DNA of 64,000 bases from contig JASVEC010000013.1 in NCBI GenBank assembly GCA_030770535.1, forward strand, positions 806,001 to 870,000, given 5' to 3'. This document shows, piece after piece, positions 38,724-51,864 of this stretch (its first letter is position 1; the number at the start of each line of letters is the position of its first letter). The position numbers and the translations under genes were made by a program. Source of the stretch: Batkoa obscura. Its lineage: Eukaryota > Entomophthoromycota > Entomophthoromycetes > Entomophthorales > Batkoaceae. The notes beneath the pieces were generated by a model. That model had not been told where the DNA came from, did no database searches, and saw only the letters and a list, made by a program, of their open reading frames with translations.

Positions 38724-41148
38724 ATGGGAAAATCCAAAAAACAAGGAAAGGGAAGTAATCGCCCACCAGTTATCAATCCATTAGGTTTAAGCAGCATTGC
38801 CGAGCTCGAAAGGAGTCAAGACCCTATGATCAAGTCTGTAGCTTTAGCAGCCATTAAGGGCGAGGTTCCAACAATGAATAAACAAGAGGTTTCGCCATTG
38901 ATAAATAAGGTAAGTTAATCAATAAGTGTCAACAAACTTAAGATGTTTAATTGTTTTTTTTTAATTTTAGCTCCAAAGCAAAGAAGCCAGTGATCGAGCA
39001 TGGGCTGCATCAACAGTCTCAGTTTTATGCTCCAATGATGAAGCTACAAGAAAAAATTTATTGTCTTGTAATGTAGTTGGACGACTTATCGAATTGTTAT
39101 CTAATTTTGAGATTGAGGTTATTGTTGAGGCTTTGGGGGCATTGAGGTAGGAATTATTGAAAAACAATAATTAATGATGAATTAATTTAATTTAGAAATC
39201 TAGCTACTATGAACGACGAGGGTATTGTCTGTGATATTGCCAAAAAAGATATTTGGAAGCCAATGGGTACACTTATTGAAAAGGTGAGTGTAGAGTTGGA
39301 TAAGATTGTTAAAGGGGAGGTAGTAGCTAATAAAAAAGAAGCAACAAATAGAGAAGCTATATTTACGATAGCTGAAAGCATTATTGTGATTTTATGGAGT
39401 ATGGGAGAAACAAATGATAAACTATTGGAAAAAGTTAGCAAGAAACAAGAGATTCAATTTTTGCTAGCCTTCTTAAGTTCCTTCCAAAAGTTACCCATAA
39501 ATCTTGTCCTTAATGCTGCAAGATGTCTTCTCACCCTTTCGGAGTATAACCAAACCTTATTTCAGAATTTTTTTATTAATATACCAGCCAATTTGCAAGT
39601 GTTGGAAAGTATTTTACAGAATGAGGATTCGGAGAATAAGGATGAGTTTTCAAAAAGTTTATTAAAGGTAGTTGTTTCAGGTATTTTAGTTAATTTCAGG
39701 TCCTCCATTACTCCAGCAATTGAGAGCAAAGTTTCAAAAGAGTCAAGTTTAAGCTCTCTTTTATTATTTTCTCCTACTTTCTTTACTGTTTTATTACCAA
39801 TTGTCAGTAGCGTACTTAGCTCTTCAGCTAATATCAATCAAACTATTAATCACGCTATACAAAACGGGCCCAAGAAAGAAGTAATAGAGGTTATTATGTA
39901 ATTTTTATTGAATAAAATTAACATTTTTGCGTATTTAGGAAGAACAACAAGTCAATAACAAAGAAGCAATCAAAGACTTTGAAGTCAAGTCAACCCACCT
40001 CGTTAAAGCAGAAACACTTGTGACTAATCATCATTTAATTTTGGAAGTGCTCTCGAATTTGGTAGCGGAAGAAAAGAGTGAAAATTATAATGCTGAAGAG
40101 GAGATAGAGGAAGAGATAGAGGAAGAAGAAGATGAAGAAGAAGAGCTTGTGGATGAAATTTTAAACAATGATTCAAATGAAGATAAAGAAACAATCCAAT
40201 CAAATGATATATCCCCAGCAATCAATTACATCTTTGAGAATGTAGTCGAAAAATTGATTGAATTAGCCACCCCACATCCATGGACCTTGAGTCAACCAAA
40301 CCAAAATGGTATTGAGAGTAAAGAGCTACAACAATATGAAGCCATTACAATATCTTTAGGTGGTCTTCATAGCCGCTCTTTAGCAGCATTGAATAACTTA
40401 TTCTCCATGATATCGGAGGGCGGGACCAAACAAGAAAAATTGTTTTTAAATCAAAAGTATGAAGCTGGGATTAAAACATTATGGGATTTTCTGTTTACTA
40501 CAGTCAATTCATTTATGGAACAAAGCGATGGTTTAAATATCAACCAAGATATCATTGATCAAGGACTATCTTGCTTGTGGTCCTTGACACGATGGATTCA
40601 ATTAGAGAGCATAGCGATCACTGCTAACCATTTGGAATTTTTACTAAATATTGTGAATAAAGCCGATGAGAGTGAGGAAAAGGTGAGCATGGCAACAAAA
40701 GCTATTGGTACCATTGGCGCTATCGCATGTAGGAGACCAGGATATGTCAATGATAATCAGGTCATTGGTAACTGTTTAATGGAAATCATTAAACAAGCCA
40801 ATGAGCTCCCATTGGAGAGAGCTTTAAGTAAAGCCGAGATTTACTTGGAGGCATTGAATGCAATTTTTGATATCTATGGGGATATGAGCTACGATTATGA
40901 TTTGCCCAACTTTGTAAAAGGAGGGTATTTGGACTGCTTACAACAAGTAGTGGGTAGTGTGGGCAAATTGGTAAGCTTTTTTTACGAAAAATATTAACAA
41001 TTAATCTATTTTTTAGACAAAGGCTATTGACCGTAGGACTAAAAAGGAGCTTAGAGAACACGCTAATGAAACATTGACAAATCTTAAAGCATTTAATAAG
41101 TATAAATTGGATGAGTTGAAGCAATACAAAAAAACTCAAATGATTTAA
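38724..41148 (+). CDS. SYO1: Symportin SYO1 / HEATR3-like ribosomal-protein import chaperone
   Basis: Syo1 binds ribosomal proteins Rpl5 and Rpl11 together and carries them into the nucleus for 5S RNP assembly. The start MGKSKKQGKGSNRPPVINPLGL is the basic N-terminus typical of the family. ARM/HEAT repeats follow (DRAWAASTVSVLCSNDEATRK, IVEALGALRNLA, LNAARCLLTLSEYN). An acidic loop of Glu/Asp runs (near 40,095-40,160), the insertion that contacts ribosomal protein in Syo1, is present. More HEAT repeats come next (GLSCLWSLTRWIQ, MATKAIGTIGAIACRRP). The C-terminus is REHANETLTNLKAFNKYKLD. Five or more exons. About 750 residues, somewhat above yeast Syo1. MITE copy 6 lies 145 bp past the stop. 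Confidence 0.87.
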
Positions 41149-41293
41149 AAAGAGATTGGCTTTAAACGGGTTATAGAAAGATATTATGTGCTAAAAAGTG
41201 ATATAGATGTATTTAAGTTAGTGCATAGTTGAAATAATTTTATGTTTTAATAAAGATTATTAAGCTGTACTTGAAGTTTTATTTTTAACATTT

Positions 41294-41388
41294 AGGGATG
41301 TTTTTTTTGGCTTCATCACTTTTTCCATTTTTTAAGCGCTATTTGAGCGGAAAGGTTGTTAGTAGAATTCTTAAACAAAAAACATTCC
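41294..41388 (-). mobile_element. MITE copy 6 (reverse orientation)
   Basis: Reads AGGGATGTTTTTTTTGG at the left and AAACATTCC at the right, with the core GCGCTATTTGAGCGG. ATTT flanks both ends (41290-41293, 41389-41392). Confidence 0.85.
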
Positions 41389-43450
41389 ATTTATATCTAG
41401 TTATTAGCTTTATTTATTTATTCTTATCTGTAGTATTGTTATGTGTAGTCATTTTCAAAGCCTTATTAAAATTAATTCCCAAAAATCAAAATATACTAAG
41501 CAATGAATATTTTTAAAGTTGAGTCAAGTAGCTATTAATTGTCCATTTTGACTAGTCGTCAGCATTTACATAATATAATTAAACAAATTTGACAAAAGCT
41601 CAAAGTAAATTTAATTGAGCTCAAACTGTTTAAACAATAGCGGCTTTTGATTGGCTGAATTCGAAGTGGCTCAGGGTGCAAAAATATAGATTGAAGCTCA
41701 AAAGATATTTACATAAACTCAGAGATGTAAAAATAATTCTTGAATTTTTTAAAATTTTTATTATTGACTAGTACTTTTCCAAACTGACTTAATGGCTTTA
41801 ATTGGTTTAAATAAATTTTATTTTAACTGGCACTTTATCAGTTTTTAATTATTTAGCTCTCCGATTGATTATAACACAACAATGACTTGAGTTGCTGTGT
41901 TCTCAAGTTCAAATACAATCAAGTCAGAGTCCCTTATTTTGATTTGCTGCGAGAATTTATAACTTCATATTGCAAACAATGTTATCCTCTCTTTTGATAC
42001 CCATACTTGTTGGAGTATAAAAGAGATTCTTCAGGATGATAACTCGAGACTTTTTAACTGAATTACTCCCTAATATCCTACCTTTAATAAAGTCAATAAG
42101 TCTTTCTGACAACATCTTACGTAGATCTTACAGTAGTATTGTCTATTCTATTTGTTTTACATAGTTCGTAACTTATTACGTATTATTCATATTAATTTAA
42201 GTATATCTTAGTTACATGAACTAAGACCTTCCAACTTATGGTCAGTTAATCAAGCCAGAATTGCTTTTAACTCCAACCATTGAGTAACAACATTCACAAT
42301 TATTATCCAGTACCTGATAAATCAAAAAAGGCTAATACAATTTTAATTGAAATTACAGTTTATAAAAAATTAAAAATTAAAAATTAAAAAATTAACTCTA
42401 ATTTATTTTATAAAAACAACTGAAACTTTAAAAGTTTTAATATTTATTGGGCAAGCAAATAGTTTATACTAAATGATACAAATAAGTTATTAAATGTTAA
42501 CATTACTTAAGTTATTAACAGCTAAGTTAATAAATAACTAAAAAGCAAATAGTTATAATAATAAGTAAAAATTATTATTATATTGCTTATATCATATAAA
42601 AATAATCAATTATAGTTTCAGAGCTAACTACTCTCTCCCATGCAGCTATTTATTAACTTGACAATATATTAATAATGTAATTGTAATGTTAAGATCATTT
42701 ATTTATTTAATAGCAAATCTGCACTATTGGCTATAAAGCAGTCAATAATAAATATTCCTCAATAAAGTTTTATAGGAATGTGTATTTATTTATATATTAC
42801 AATTTTAACTAATACTAATACATAAGTTACATTAATAAACTCCTTGCCAACCTGGAAATTTTTATTAAATTTAGTAGAAATTCTGCTAACTTATAATATA
42901 AATTATAATAAAATAATTTAAAACTGTCAAGTATTTTTGCTTTTTAATAAAAAATTATAATTTTAAAGAAGGCTTTCAGAATACTAAATATTTAAAAATT
43001 GGATAAAAAAATGAAACCAATTTGGACATCCCCAGGCGGTGTTTAGTAGCACTAGCTACTAAGGGTTCAGGTTAATCCATTATTAAGTATTTTTTTAATC
43101 TACTACCTTTTCTATATTAGCTCCTGGTAGTCACTACAAAACCATAACTTTGAAGCCGATATGCTTGTAGCTGATCTCCAACAGGTTAGCAAATTAAATA
43201 TAGGCCATGTAAATATCCTATTGCCTATATAGCTTATGCATGTCCCGCAGAATCCGGAGTGTGTTTTACACTTTCATTTGGCTTTGACCTTATGAATAGT
43301 GTGAAGATAACCCTCTTTTTGCGTTAGAATCATTGATATATATTTTGATTTATAGCAAAGTTTTAGATAGTTGTTTTGTTTATTATTATTATTATATTTT
43401 TTGATAGTTTTAAATGTATTTTATATGTATTATTCAAACTAACTTTATAT

Positions 43451-43549
43451 GGGGATGTATTTTTATGTTTAAGAATTTCACTAACAATCTTTCCACTCAA
43501 ATAGCGCTCAAAAAATGGAAAAAATGATGAAGCCAAAAAAAACACCCCC
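43451..43549 (+). mobile_element. MITE copy 7
   Basis: GGGGATGTATTTTTATG at the left, CCAAAAAAAACACCCCC at the right, ATAT on both flanks (43447-43450, 43550-43553). Confidence 0.9.
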
Positions 43550-44921
43550 ATATGTTAGAACAATATTGAATAGTTGAAACAAAGAATACTAACGCATAGT
43601 ATTAATTGTGTTTTCTTTTAAAACTTTACCAATGGTTGAATATTAATGATAGGTGTCAATTATCAACCCCCTATATCAATCAATTAAACAGTAAATATCG
43701 ATTGAACTAAATTAACATAAAGCATGATTTTATTTTAGTTTGTTTTATAATACTATTATCTTCATCACCGTCAAATGCATCTTGAAGTGCATCGATGCCA
43801 AAGCTCAGTTTTTGATTTTAGAACATAGTAAATGTAAAAGAAAATATAATATATTTACAATAATCATTAACTTTAATAGATTCAATACCAATAGCTAGTA
43901 GATGAAGAACTAAAAAAATTAAGTGGGACGCTTTACACAACGTTGCTTTTCAATTTGATATAAAATATCAAGGCTTTAACAATAGTAATTTTTTAATTGA
44001 ATAAAAGCGATTAACGATAAACTTACATTATAATTTATCTTCAATAGTAATGATGAACTTAATTTGTTTTAATCAAGATTAATACTTAACTTAACTTAAC
44101 TTAACTTAATTTCGGTTGAAATAGCAGCTTTTATCTTACAATTAGCTTGACGGAACGAGCAAGGGTGGTGGAGTAAAAAAATGAAAGTACAAAAGAGACA
44201 TTATATCCATGTGAAAGTTTATAATAAATAATAATAAACTAAGCTTTTGAAGTTTTATTTCATTTAATCATCTGCATTTCGTAATAGGGGTGATCAGTTT
44301 GATTTCATGAATCATTTCAGCTTGATTTCATTGTTTATTTACACCTTTTCATGTTATCGATTGGTTCTTTTCGCTATTGATCAATTGTTATATCTGGTTA
44401 ATATAAAATATTGTTGTTCATTTATTAGCTAGTAGAAAGTTTTCCTTATACTCATTACCAGATAGTATAGTAGCTGTAGTAATGTTTTTAGTTTGCAACT
44501 GATAAACCAACTTTATAAAAGATTAAGCTGAGCTTCTAAAAAATAGCAATTAGCATAAAACTAAGCTAATATAATTAATGTAATAGCTCCATGATCGAAA
44601 AGATATATCAATCCAAGTTTTCAAGTCGTCTAAACGCTAGCTGTATTCCTCATCTGTTCAATTAACTAAGTGGTAAATTATACATGTTTTTACTGTCATA
44701 GAATGAAAACCTATTAACTTTTAAACTAATTCCCAATAAACATTTATACTATTTATATTCCCATCCCTTCAACTATGCAATTTCAAACCTTTTAATAGAA
44801 CTGAAACTTATTACAATTTCATTTTACCAAATCTTCAAAAACCAAAAACCCAGCCTCTGAAAACTGCCCATTTTAAAAACCCGCTTTTAAACTCCACTCT
44901 TTAAAAAAAATTTCAAAAAAA

Positions 44922-45990
44922 ATGACTTTATCTAGCAGTCCACGTAAAGACAATATCAAGAACTGGTTAGGAGTAGGAAAAGAAAGTGGTTTACGTTCAC
45001 GTTCATCCAGTATCAATTCAACGATTTCTTTAGACCCAACACCAAAAACAATTGATTTAGAAAATAGCCCACCACCCAATTATCAAGATTTTAAAAGTGA
45101 ATTTATATTAGCTTATCAACAAGGTGATCATATCCCAGCTACTATTGCAGCTTATGCATCATTTGCTGGAATTTTAATGGGTTTTGGTTTAAGCTTCGCT
45201 TTATTTGTTTCTGGTTATCGTGCTTTTGGTATGTACATCATGGCACTTGGTGGGTTCCATCTTTTGGAGTATTTGATTACTGCGATATTTAATCCAAGAA
45301 GAGTGAAGTTAGATTGTAAGTGTATATATTTTGAAATTTATTTGATTTTAAAGAAGTGATGTTAATTGTTTTTTTTTTTAAATTATAGCGTTTTTATATG
45401 ATCCAGTATCCGGATATCACATTGCCCTTTTAGTTTCTGTAGCTGAATATTTTTTAAAGAAAATTTATTATCCTTGGGTTTATAATTATATTATGCCAAT
45501 TCAATTGTTGGGTAAGTGATTGATAAATGAAAATGATAATGAAATTGAAATTAATCTTTTTAAATTTAGGATTCTTATTTGTACTTGTTGGGCAATGGTT
45601 TCGTTCAAGAGCCATGATTGAAGCTAATACCAGTTTTAATCATTACGTTCAAAGTATGAAAGACCAAGATCATCACCTTATTACTACTGGGGTGTTTAGG
45701 TAAAAAAATTTAATATTTTTAAATAACTTCATACTATTTAGTTATTTGTTGACTAATTTTATTATTATAGCATCGCCCGTCATCCTTCTTATCTAGGTTT
45801 TTATCTATTTACTTTAGGTACTCAAATTATGTTATTTAATCCATTATGTTTTTCTGCATTCTGTTTTGTTTTACATCAGTTTTTTAAAACTAGAATAAGA
45901 GTTGAAGAAGCCCATTTAATTCGATTTTTTGGTCAAGAATATATCAACTATAGAGATCATACTCCCACCTATTTGCCCCTTATTCATTAA
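44922..45990 (+). CDS. STE14: Protein-S-isoprenylcysteine O-methyltransferase STE14/ICMT
   Basis: ER membrane enzyme that methylates the C-terminal prenylcysteine of CaaX proteins (Ras, Rho, prenylated pheromones) after prenylation and proteolysis. Four exons. An N-terminal cytosolic Ser/Pro-rich region of about 65 residues precedes several membrane helices, among them TIAAYASFAGILMGFGLSFA. The family hallmarks follow: ALGGFHLLEYL, QWFRSRAMIEANTSFNH, LITTGVFR then SIARHPSYLGFYLF (the RHPxYxG SAM-binding motif) and RVEEAHLIRFFGQEYINYR. The C-terminus HTPTYLPLIH is standard. All conserved catalytic-region residues I know are present. About 290 residues. Confidence 0.93.
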
Positions 45991-46186
45991 ATAAATTGAT
46001 GATGAAATATATATAATATGATGTTTTATAAGCTATATAATAGTTTTATTACCTATCTTATCTATTGAATAAACAAAAAAAATACAAAATAGTATAAATT
46101 GTGTTTTTATTTGAACAAAATTCGACTACAAATAAACGCTAACCGAATTTTAAATAGATAGACATGGAGTGACTTGTCTCAACTTA

Positions 46187-48686
46187 TTATAAAGCTTGAG
46201 ATTCCAAGAACTGGTGAACAGAAGGAACAGTGGAATAAGCCTTGATAATCATTTCATTAAATTCATCGAGAGGATCAGAGAGAGCAACAATAGCACCACC
46301 AGCACCAACAGAAAGTTCATTTTTACCATCATTGGTAACAACAACAGTACGAATGACAACAGAGAAATCAGATACTTTATTTAATGAAAAGTAACCAATA
46401 GCACCTGAATAAATACCTCTTGGTCTTAAACCTTCAATATCTTCCATTAATTGAACAGTACGACGTTTAGGGGCACCAGTCATTGAACCTAGAAAAAGAA
46501 GTTAGATAAAAAATATTATAAAAAGAAGTATTTAAACTTACCAGGTGGGAAGCAACGAGCAAAAGCTTGAGCATGACCAATTTCCGGTCTTAATTCAGAG
46601 GTAATAGTAGTGACCAATTGATGTACATATTTAAAAGTTTCGACTTTCATTAAACCAGGAACTTGAACTGAAGCAGGCTCAGAAATAGTAGTTAAATCAT
46701 TACGAATTAAATCAACAATCATTAAATTTTCAGCACGTTGTTTAATATCTGTTTGAAGTTCATAGGCACGACGTTGATCTTCATCAGCCATTAATTTTTG
46801 TAATTCAGCTTCACTAGCATTTGGATAAAGGACTGAAAACTCTTCTACAGTTGGGCGTTTAACAGTACCTTTAATTGGTTTCATTGAAGTAGCTCCATCA
46901 GCTTCCATTCTCATAAAACGTTCGGGGGATGAAGAACAGATGGTCACATCAGAATATCTTAATAAACAAGCAAATGGGGCAGGATTCTTGTTACGTAATA
47001 CTTTATAAAGTTCAACTCTAGAATCTGGGGTAGCTAAAGATGGGAATTCACCACGCATAGTAGTAGTTAAACAAACTTCGTAAGTTTCACCTTGTTTAAT
47101 TAAAGCTTGAGAAGTTTGAACTTCTTTAATATATTGTTCTTGATCTAAATCTAATCTTAAACCAACATCTTCAGATACATCACGTACCTTTTCAGCTTTA
47201 GTGGGTTTCAATGGTAAATTGGCAAGTTTATCAGATACTCCTTGTACCCAGGAATCAAATTCATTTTCAGTAGTACCAAGGTGTTGAATTAAGACATTAG
47301 TAGCTTCATTAACATCTTGTAAATTCTTTGGAAAATCATGAATAGGTTTAGAGTTGGAAATAACACCAAAGGCATAAATATCATTAGTCAAATGATCGAC
47401 TACTAAACCACGATCAACAAATAAGAATTGAGAGTTAGCGTAAGGTACAGTTGTCTCGAATTTAGTCTTAAAGTTGGGTAAAGTTTCATCTTTCATTTCA
47501 TAATCAAAATAACCTAATAAACCCCCACAGAAATCAAATGGAATTTCACTACTATTTGGTAATAAATTAAAAGATTGAGTAAAGGCATCAACCCATTCAA
47601 TAAGTGGTAAATCTTTATCTGTAAGTTGTTTAGAGAAAATAGTTTCAGATTCTTGTCCATTTACTCTAGCAAAACTTAAAGTTTTGGTTGGTAAATCATA
47701 ACGAATTGTAGCTGAACCATTGGTAGTACCAGGACCAAGATAAGAAGTATTACCTAAATTTAAACTACGAGAAGCTGAATCTAACCAATAAGAATAGACA
47801 TCATTACGGAATAAATGATCATAAATAATTTCAGTATTAACAGTAGAACTAGTCAACTTAGTTACTTTAACTTGAACATCATTAAAGTTCTTTCTTTCAA
47901 CTAATGGAGTAGCACAATTAAGGGTTGAATATTTCCATACACTTTGAGGTAAAGGTATATCCTTATGTGGATTATTACTATAATGATAAGAAATCCCAGC
48001 AAAATTTTGAATCATTTTATCACCAAATTGACTACAAATAGATTCTGGATGAAATTGAACACCATAATAAGGTAAAGTTTTATGAGCTACTCCCATATTA
48101 ATACCGTCTTCTTGTACATAACAAATTGGATAAAGTGTATCTGGAATAGTACTCTTTTCAACAATAAGTGAATGATAACGAGTAACATCAAATTTTTCTG
48201 GAATATCATAAAGAAGATCATAAGCGTTAGTGATTTCTTTTTGCTCTTCTTCATTTGGATGAATCTTAGTTACTTCAGAAATCAAACCATGCATTTCTTT
48301 TGGTGCAATAACAACCTATTGATAAAATAAAGAGTTAAATAAATAAACATACTATAATTATTTTAACTTACTTTTCCTCCAAAAGTATTAGCTAAACCTT
48401 GGTGACCTAAACAGATACCGAAAATTGGAATATCTAATTTTTTTTCTAAAAGGTCTAAACATAAACCAAAATCTTCTTTTTTATCTGGACGACCTGGACC
48501 TGGGGATAAAATAACACCATCAAAATAAGGTAAAATTTCACGTTCAAATTCTTCATATGAACAATGATCATTACGAATTACCATGACTTGTTCTTTTGGT
48601 AAATATTGAATAATATTATATGTATAAGAATCATAATTATCTATGATTAAAATTTTGGCTTTCTTATATTCATCATAAAGTGACAT
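46187..48686 (-). CDS. ABZ1: Bifunctional PABA synthase (glutamine amidotransferase + aminodeoxychorismate synthase)
   Basis: Makes 4-amino-4-deoxychorismate from chorismate and glutamine, the first step to p-aminobenzoate for folate. Three exons. The N-terminal class I amidotransferase has ILIIDNYDSYTYNI, the SPGPGRP loop, nucleophile Cys92 in FGICLGHQ and His-Glu in GVQFHPES. The C-terminal PabB part has SSSPERF and PIKGTVKRP. The Lys in PIKGT is the PabB nucleophile and separates this enzyme from anthranilate synthase, which has PIAGT. It ends with MTGAPKRRTVQLMEDIE in the last exon and the GAGGAIVALSDP active-site segment. The fused layout is the fungal/plant/apicomplexan type. About 800 residues, intact. 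Confidence 0.95.
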
Positions 48687-51606
48687 ATTGAATTTGAGTT
48701 ACTGTTTTAAATAAATGTTAAGTGCGTTTGGGGATAGTAGTTATCTAAGTTTATTATTTTATTGTTAATTATTAAATTTATGACTGTTTATATACTCTTT
48801 TGTTATAGTTGAAATGATTATTGAATTGTATAATTGTTAATTGAGATTAATTAGCCAAATAGCATTATTTTCTTGAATTGTATAACAATTAAATAGTAAT
48901 AAAAGATTTAATTATTAAGCCTAAATTTAAAATAAAAAAATGAAATCTTTAAAGAAAGGTTAAACTTTTTATTTCAATCCAAACTCCTTTCTATTTTCAT
49001 TAGAATAAATTTAGGTCTAGTACCATACTATTCATATTAAGGTTTGCTAATCAGAAGAATCACAAGAATTTACTAAATTTGGTATAAGTTACTAAAAAAT
49101 TGAAATTTTTACCACAAAAAAGTTTATTTGTTGAATATTAAGAGGGTTTCGAATTGTTAGTAAAAGGAAGAAACTCGGGTGTAAAAGTTTTATTTATGTT
49201 ATTATTGATTGTATTATTTAATACTATTTTCTAATTTACTTGTTATTTTGAAGTAATTATTTTTAAATACAAATTTGTTAATAAATAACGTTTAATTAAT
49301 ATAATTCAAAACTACCTTTTAGCCTTGAATTTAACCTATTAACAATATCACTTATTTAGATTGAATTCGAATAATGGAAAAATAATAAAATTAGACAATT
49401 AAACTATTAAACTGTTAAATTATTGAGCTATCAAAATAATTATAATAATAACGTGATACTATTATATAATTAAACTATTAATTTATTCAAAGTCCACTTT
49501 TTTCATATAAAGTAAACCAGAAATAAATAATTATTTTAATACAATGATATATTTTGGCTAAATAATTATTTTTAAAAGTATTTATTAATAATAAGTTGTA
49601 ATTTCAGTACATGGATATATACTAAATTTGATTGAAAGTTAGTTACTACGTTTAAAGAACAAATCATATTTGAATTTAAATAAAAGCAGTAATTATTAAC
49701 AGTTGATTGTCAAATAAAATCGAATATATAGATAGTGTTATAGTTTAATATTTTCTTAATGGTAGAAAAAGTATAGAAGAAGCAATAATTTGATTATGAA
49801 GCTTTTGGTAGTTTTAAATATTGATTAAAATGTAACTTATTATTCTAAAAAGCTCCTAGTCTATAAGCTATCGCTCCCTTTCACTCATTCCTCTTAAATA
49901 CTGTTCGTTGAAAAGAGGTTTTAGAGATTATTGGTTGTTTTGAGGGTATTTAATATAGTGTCATTATTATTTTTTGTTATTAGTTAACATTATATAAAAT
50001 GTTTGTAAAATGTTAATTCGCTTAATAAATAAAGTATAATAATGATTTTTATCTAAACTAAAAAAAAAATAAAAGAATAAGGTAAGAGGAATTCAATATT
50101 AAATAAATTTATCAATTTTAAAGTGACCAATTCAACTAATTATGTTCTTTAAGTTCATTTAGTATTTAATAAAATTAGCAATAAGATATTATCAACCTTA
50201 ACTTTTGTCCATTGATTATACTATATAAACATTAGAAATATCATTAATTAACTATTGAGATAAAAATAAATATTGTTAAATTAGTTTATTTTTTCTAAAA
50301 GTTTTTTTAAAAGTTTCAATTATTTTTTGCCCAACATTGAATTATATAGGATTCCAAATTTACTTTTGGAATTTTATAAGATAATTAACTTTTTTTTAAA
50401 ATTGATTAGTATTTTTATTAAATTTCCAATAACATATTAATATAATTTTTATTACTTTTGTTAAATACTTTTTAAATATTAACTTGCTTAGCAATCTTAC
50501 TTTACTGTTGAATTTTACAGTTTAGTTATGACTTTAATTAATTTTGTAACTATTTTTAATGAATGAGGATATATTTTTATGTTTAAGAATTTTACTAACA
50601 ATTTTTCTGCTTAAACAGCACTTAAAAAAATGGAAAAAATGATGAAGCCAAAAAAAAACTCCCAAATCTTATATTTATCAATTTTTAGTATAAATTTTTA
50701 GTTCAATTAACTTGAATGGCAATATCATAGATTTTCTTAATAAAAATACAAATGACGCCATTTGTAGTTTTTTATTAAAGGATAATAGATACTACGAGCT
50801 CAACTTTATTTTATGATAGTTATCTTCATCCTGGGCACAAAACAAAAAGCATTCTTATAGTGAATCATGTACAAGGTCTTTCTCATTTGAACGTGATTAG
50901 TAAAATTCATTCCTGAAGTCTGATCAGAATATCATTGATATCTCTCAATAGATAAAAGTCTATTATACAGGTTTTTAGAGTGCAAATCCATGCTAACCTT
51001 TTGACGTCTCGCCTTTATTGAATTGCTTGGTTATAATATTGACCTTACCACTTTCTAGAAATTCTGTCTTCAAATTTTCTTATATTTAGGACTTTCCTTT
51101 GAAACCTGCTTTCTTGGATCTATATTATGGTCTATTTAAAAACCTCATTGAATTTTCTTGGAGGAGGAACTAATAGTGAAAATGTTCGCTTCTCACCTTT
51201 ATATAAAATGTAAAATTCCTTGGAGAAGTAATCACTTATAGGGAATCAAATCCCTTGGCAATAGCTCTAAAAGTATTAATTTTCTCTTCAAATGGCTATC
51301 GAGCCTACTCAAAATAACTAAATTAACTTAGTAAAGACATATACCCTGTAGGGTTTGAGATTTTATAAAAAAAACAGTAGAAAAAGTATTTATTTAATAG
51401 CAATAATTAAGTGGTATTTTATAAACTATATGTAAACTAAACGAAAATAAGATTCATAAATAAAATAAAGAAGTTAATTAGCTTATATTAACCAAATGAG
51501 AGTGTAGGTTCTGAGTAGGATGTACCTAATCTAAAAAACATCATAATTGTTTCAAACATTATTACTTATATTTAAATCCATATAATAAACTTACTTAACC
51601 TGGAGA
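48687..51606. other. Gene-poor stretch with MITE copy 8
   Basis: 2.9 kb without a recognisable gene. Very AT-rich to about 50,560, then MITE copy 8. A more mixed-base part (50,780-51,330) might be an old coding or element relic, but no frame stays open. Confidence 0.45.
50565..50663 (+). mobile_element. MITE copy 8
   Basis: Worn copy: GAGGATATATTTTTATG at the left, CCAAAAAAAAACTCCC at the right, core with TTAAACAGCACTTAAAA. No clear target duplication. Confidence 0.75.
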
Positions 51607-51864
51607 TTACTTACGCTTTGGAGTGGATTTATTTAAATCATCAGTGAGTCTTTTTAATAATGTATAATTACAACTATCTGTTGATACATAATTAACATTA
51701 TTAAATTTCACGACGTTATAACAACTATACTCTCCATGATCTTCCTGACTATACACATCAACAATTTGTTCAAACTCATAATCACTATACTCGTCTTCAA
51801 AAAGCTCATTATCATAGCAATTAGGTTCAAATTCATAAGAGAGAAATTTAATTGAATAACTCAT
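51607..51864 (-). CDS. Small acidic hypothetical protein
   Basis: 85 residues from ATG 51864..51862, rich in Asp/Glu/Tyr (LFEDEYSDYEFEQIVDVYSQ, then DHGEYSCYNVV), with a basic end NKSTPKRK. No signal peptide or membrane segment. The stop sits inside a perfect splice donor (GTAAGT), so the real end may be in a next exon; splicing to the TTTTTTAG acceptor near 51533 would end the protein one or two codons later. I do not recognise it. It stands alone in a gene-poor stretch and may be lineage-specific or a fragment. Confidence 0.4.
   Translation of the reverse strand: MSYSIKFLSYEFEPNCYDNELFEDEYSDYEFEQIVDVYSQEDHGEYSCYNVVKFNNVNYVSTDSCNYTLLKRLTDDLNKSTPKRK

Larger units (their letters stand above)
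41149..44921. other. Gene-poor stretch with two MITE copies
   Basis: 3.8 kb without a recognisable gene. Holds MITE copies 6 and 7 and a short TTAAC tandem near 44086-44110. The 41,860-42,300 and 43,020-43,290 parts are somewhat less AT-rich than their surroundings but I could not assign them. Confidence 0.45.

Noticed and set aside
41860-42300. Possible coding relic in a less AT-rich patch
   Set aside because: No frame stays open for more than a few dozen codons and nothing resembles a known protein.
43020-43290. Possible tRNA or small nuclear RNA in a less AT-rich patch (GGTTCAGGTTAATCC)
   Set aside because: No cloverleaf or acceptor-stem pairing could be drawn, and no match to U-snRNA landmarks that I know.
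43363-43551. Short frames reading FFLASSFFPFFERYLSGKIV (also near 8274-8483, 8591-8788 and 41298-41516)
   Set aside because: They are translations through the MITE family. The similar peptide appears wherever a copy sits, in either orientation, so they are not genes.
44086-44110. TTAAC tandem as a telomere-like array
   Set aside because: Only four to five units, internal, and not a known fungal telomere repeat.
46187-48686. Anthranilate synthase (TrpE/TrpG) as identity of the amidotransferase-chorismate fusion
   Set aside because: PIKGT, with Lys, is the PabB signature; TrpE has PIAGT. Domain order also fits ABZ1.
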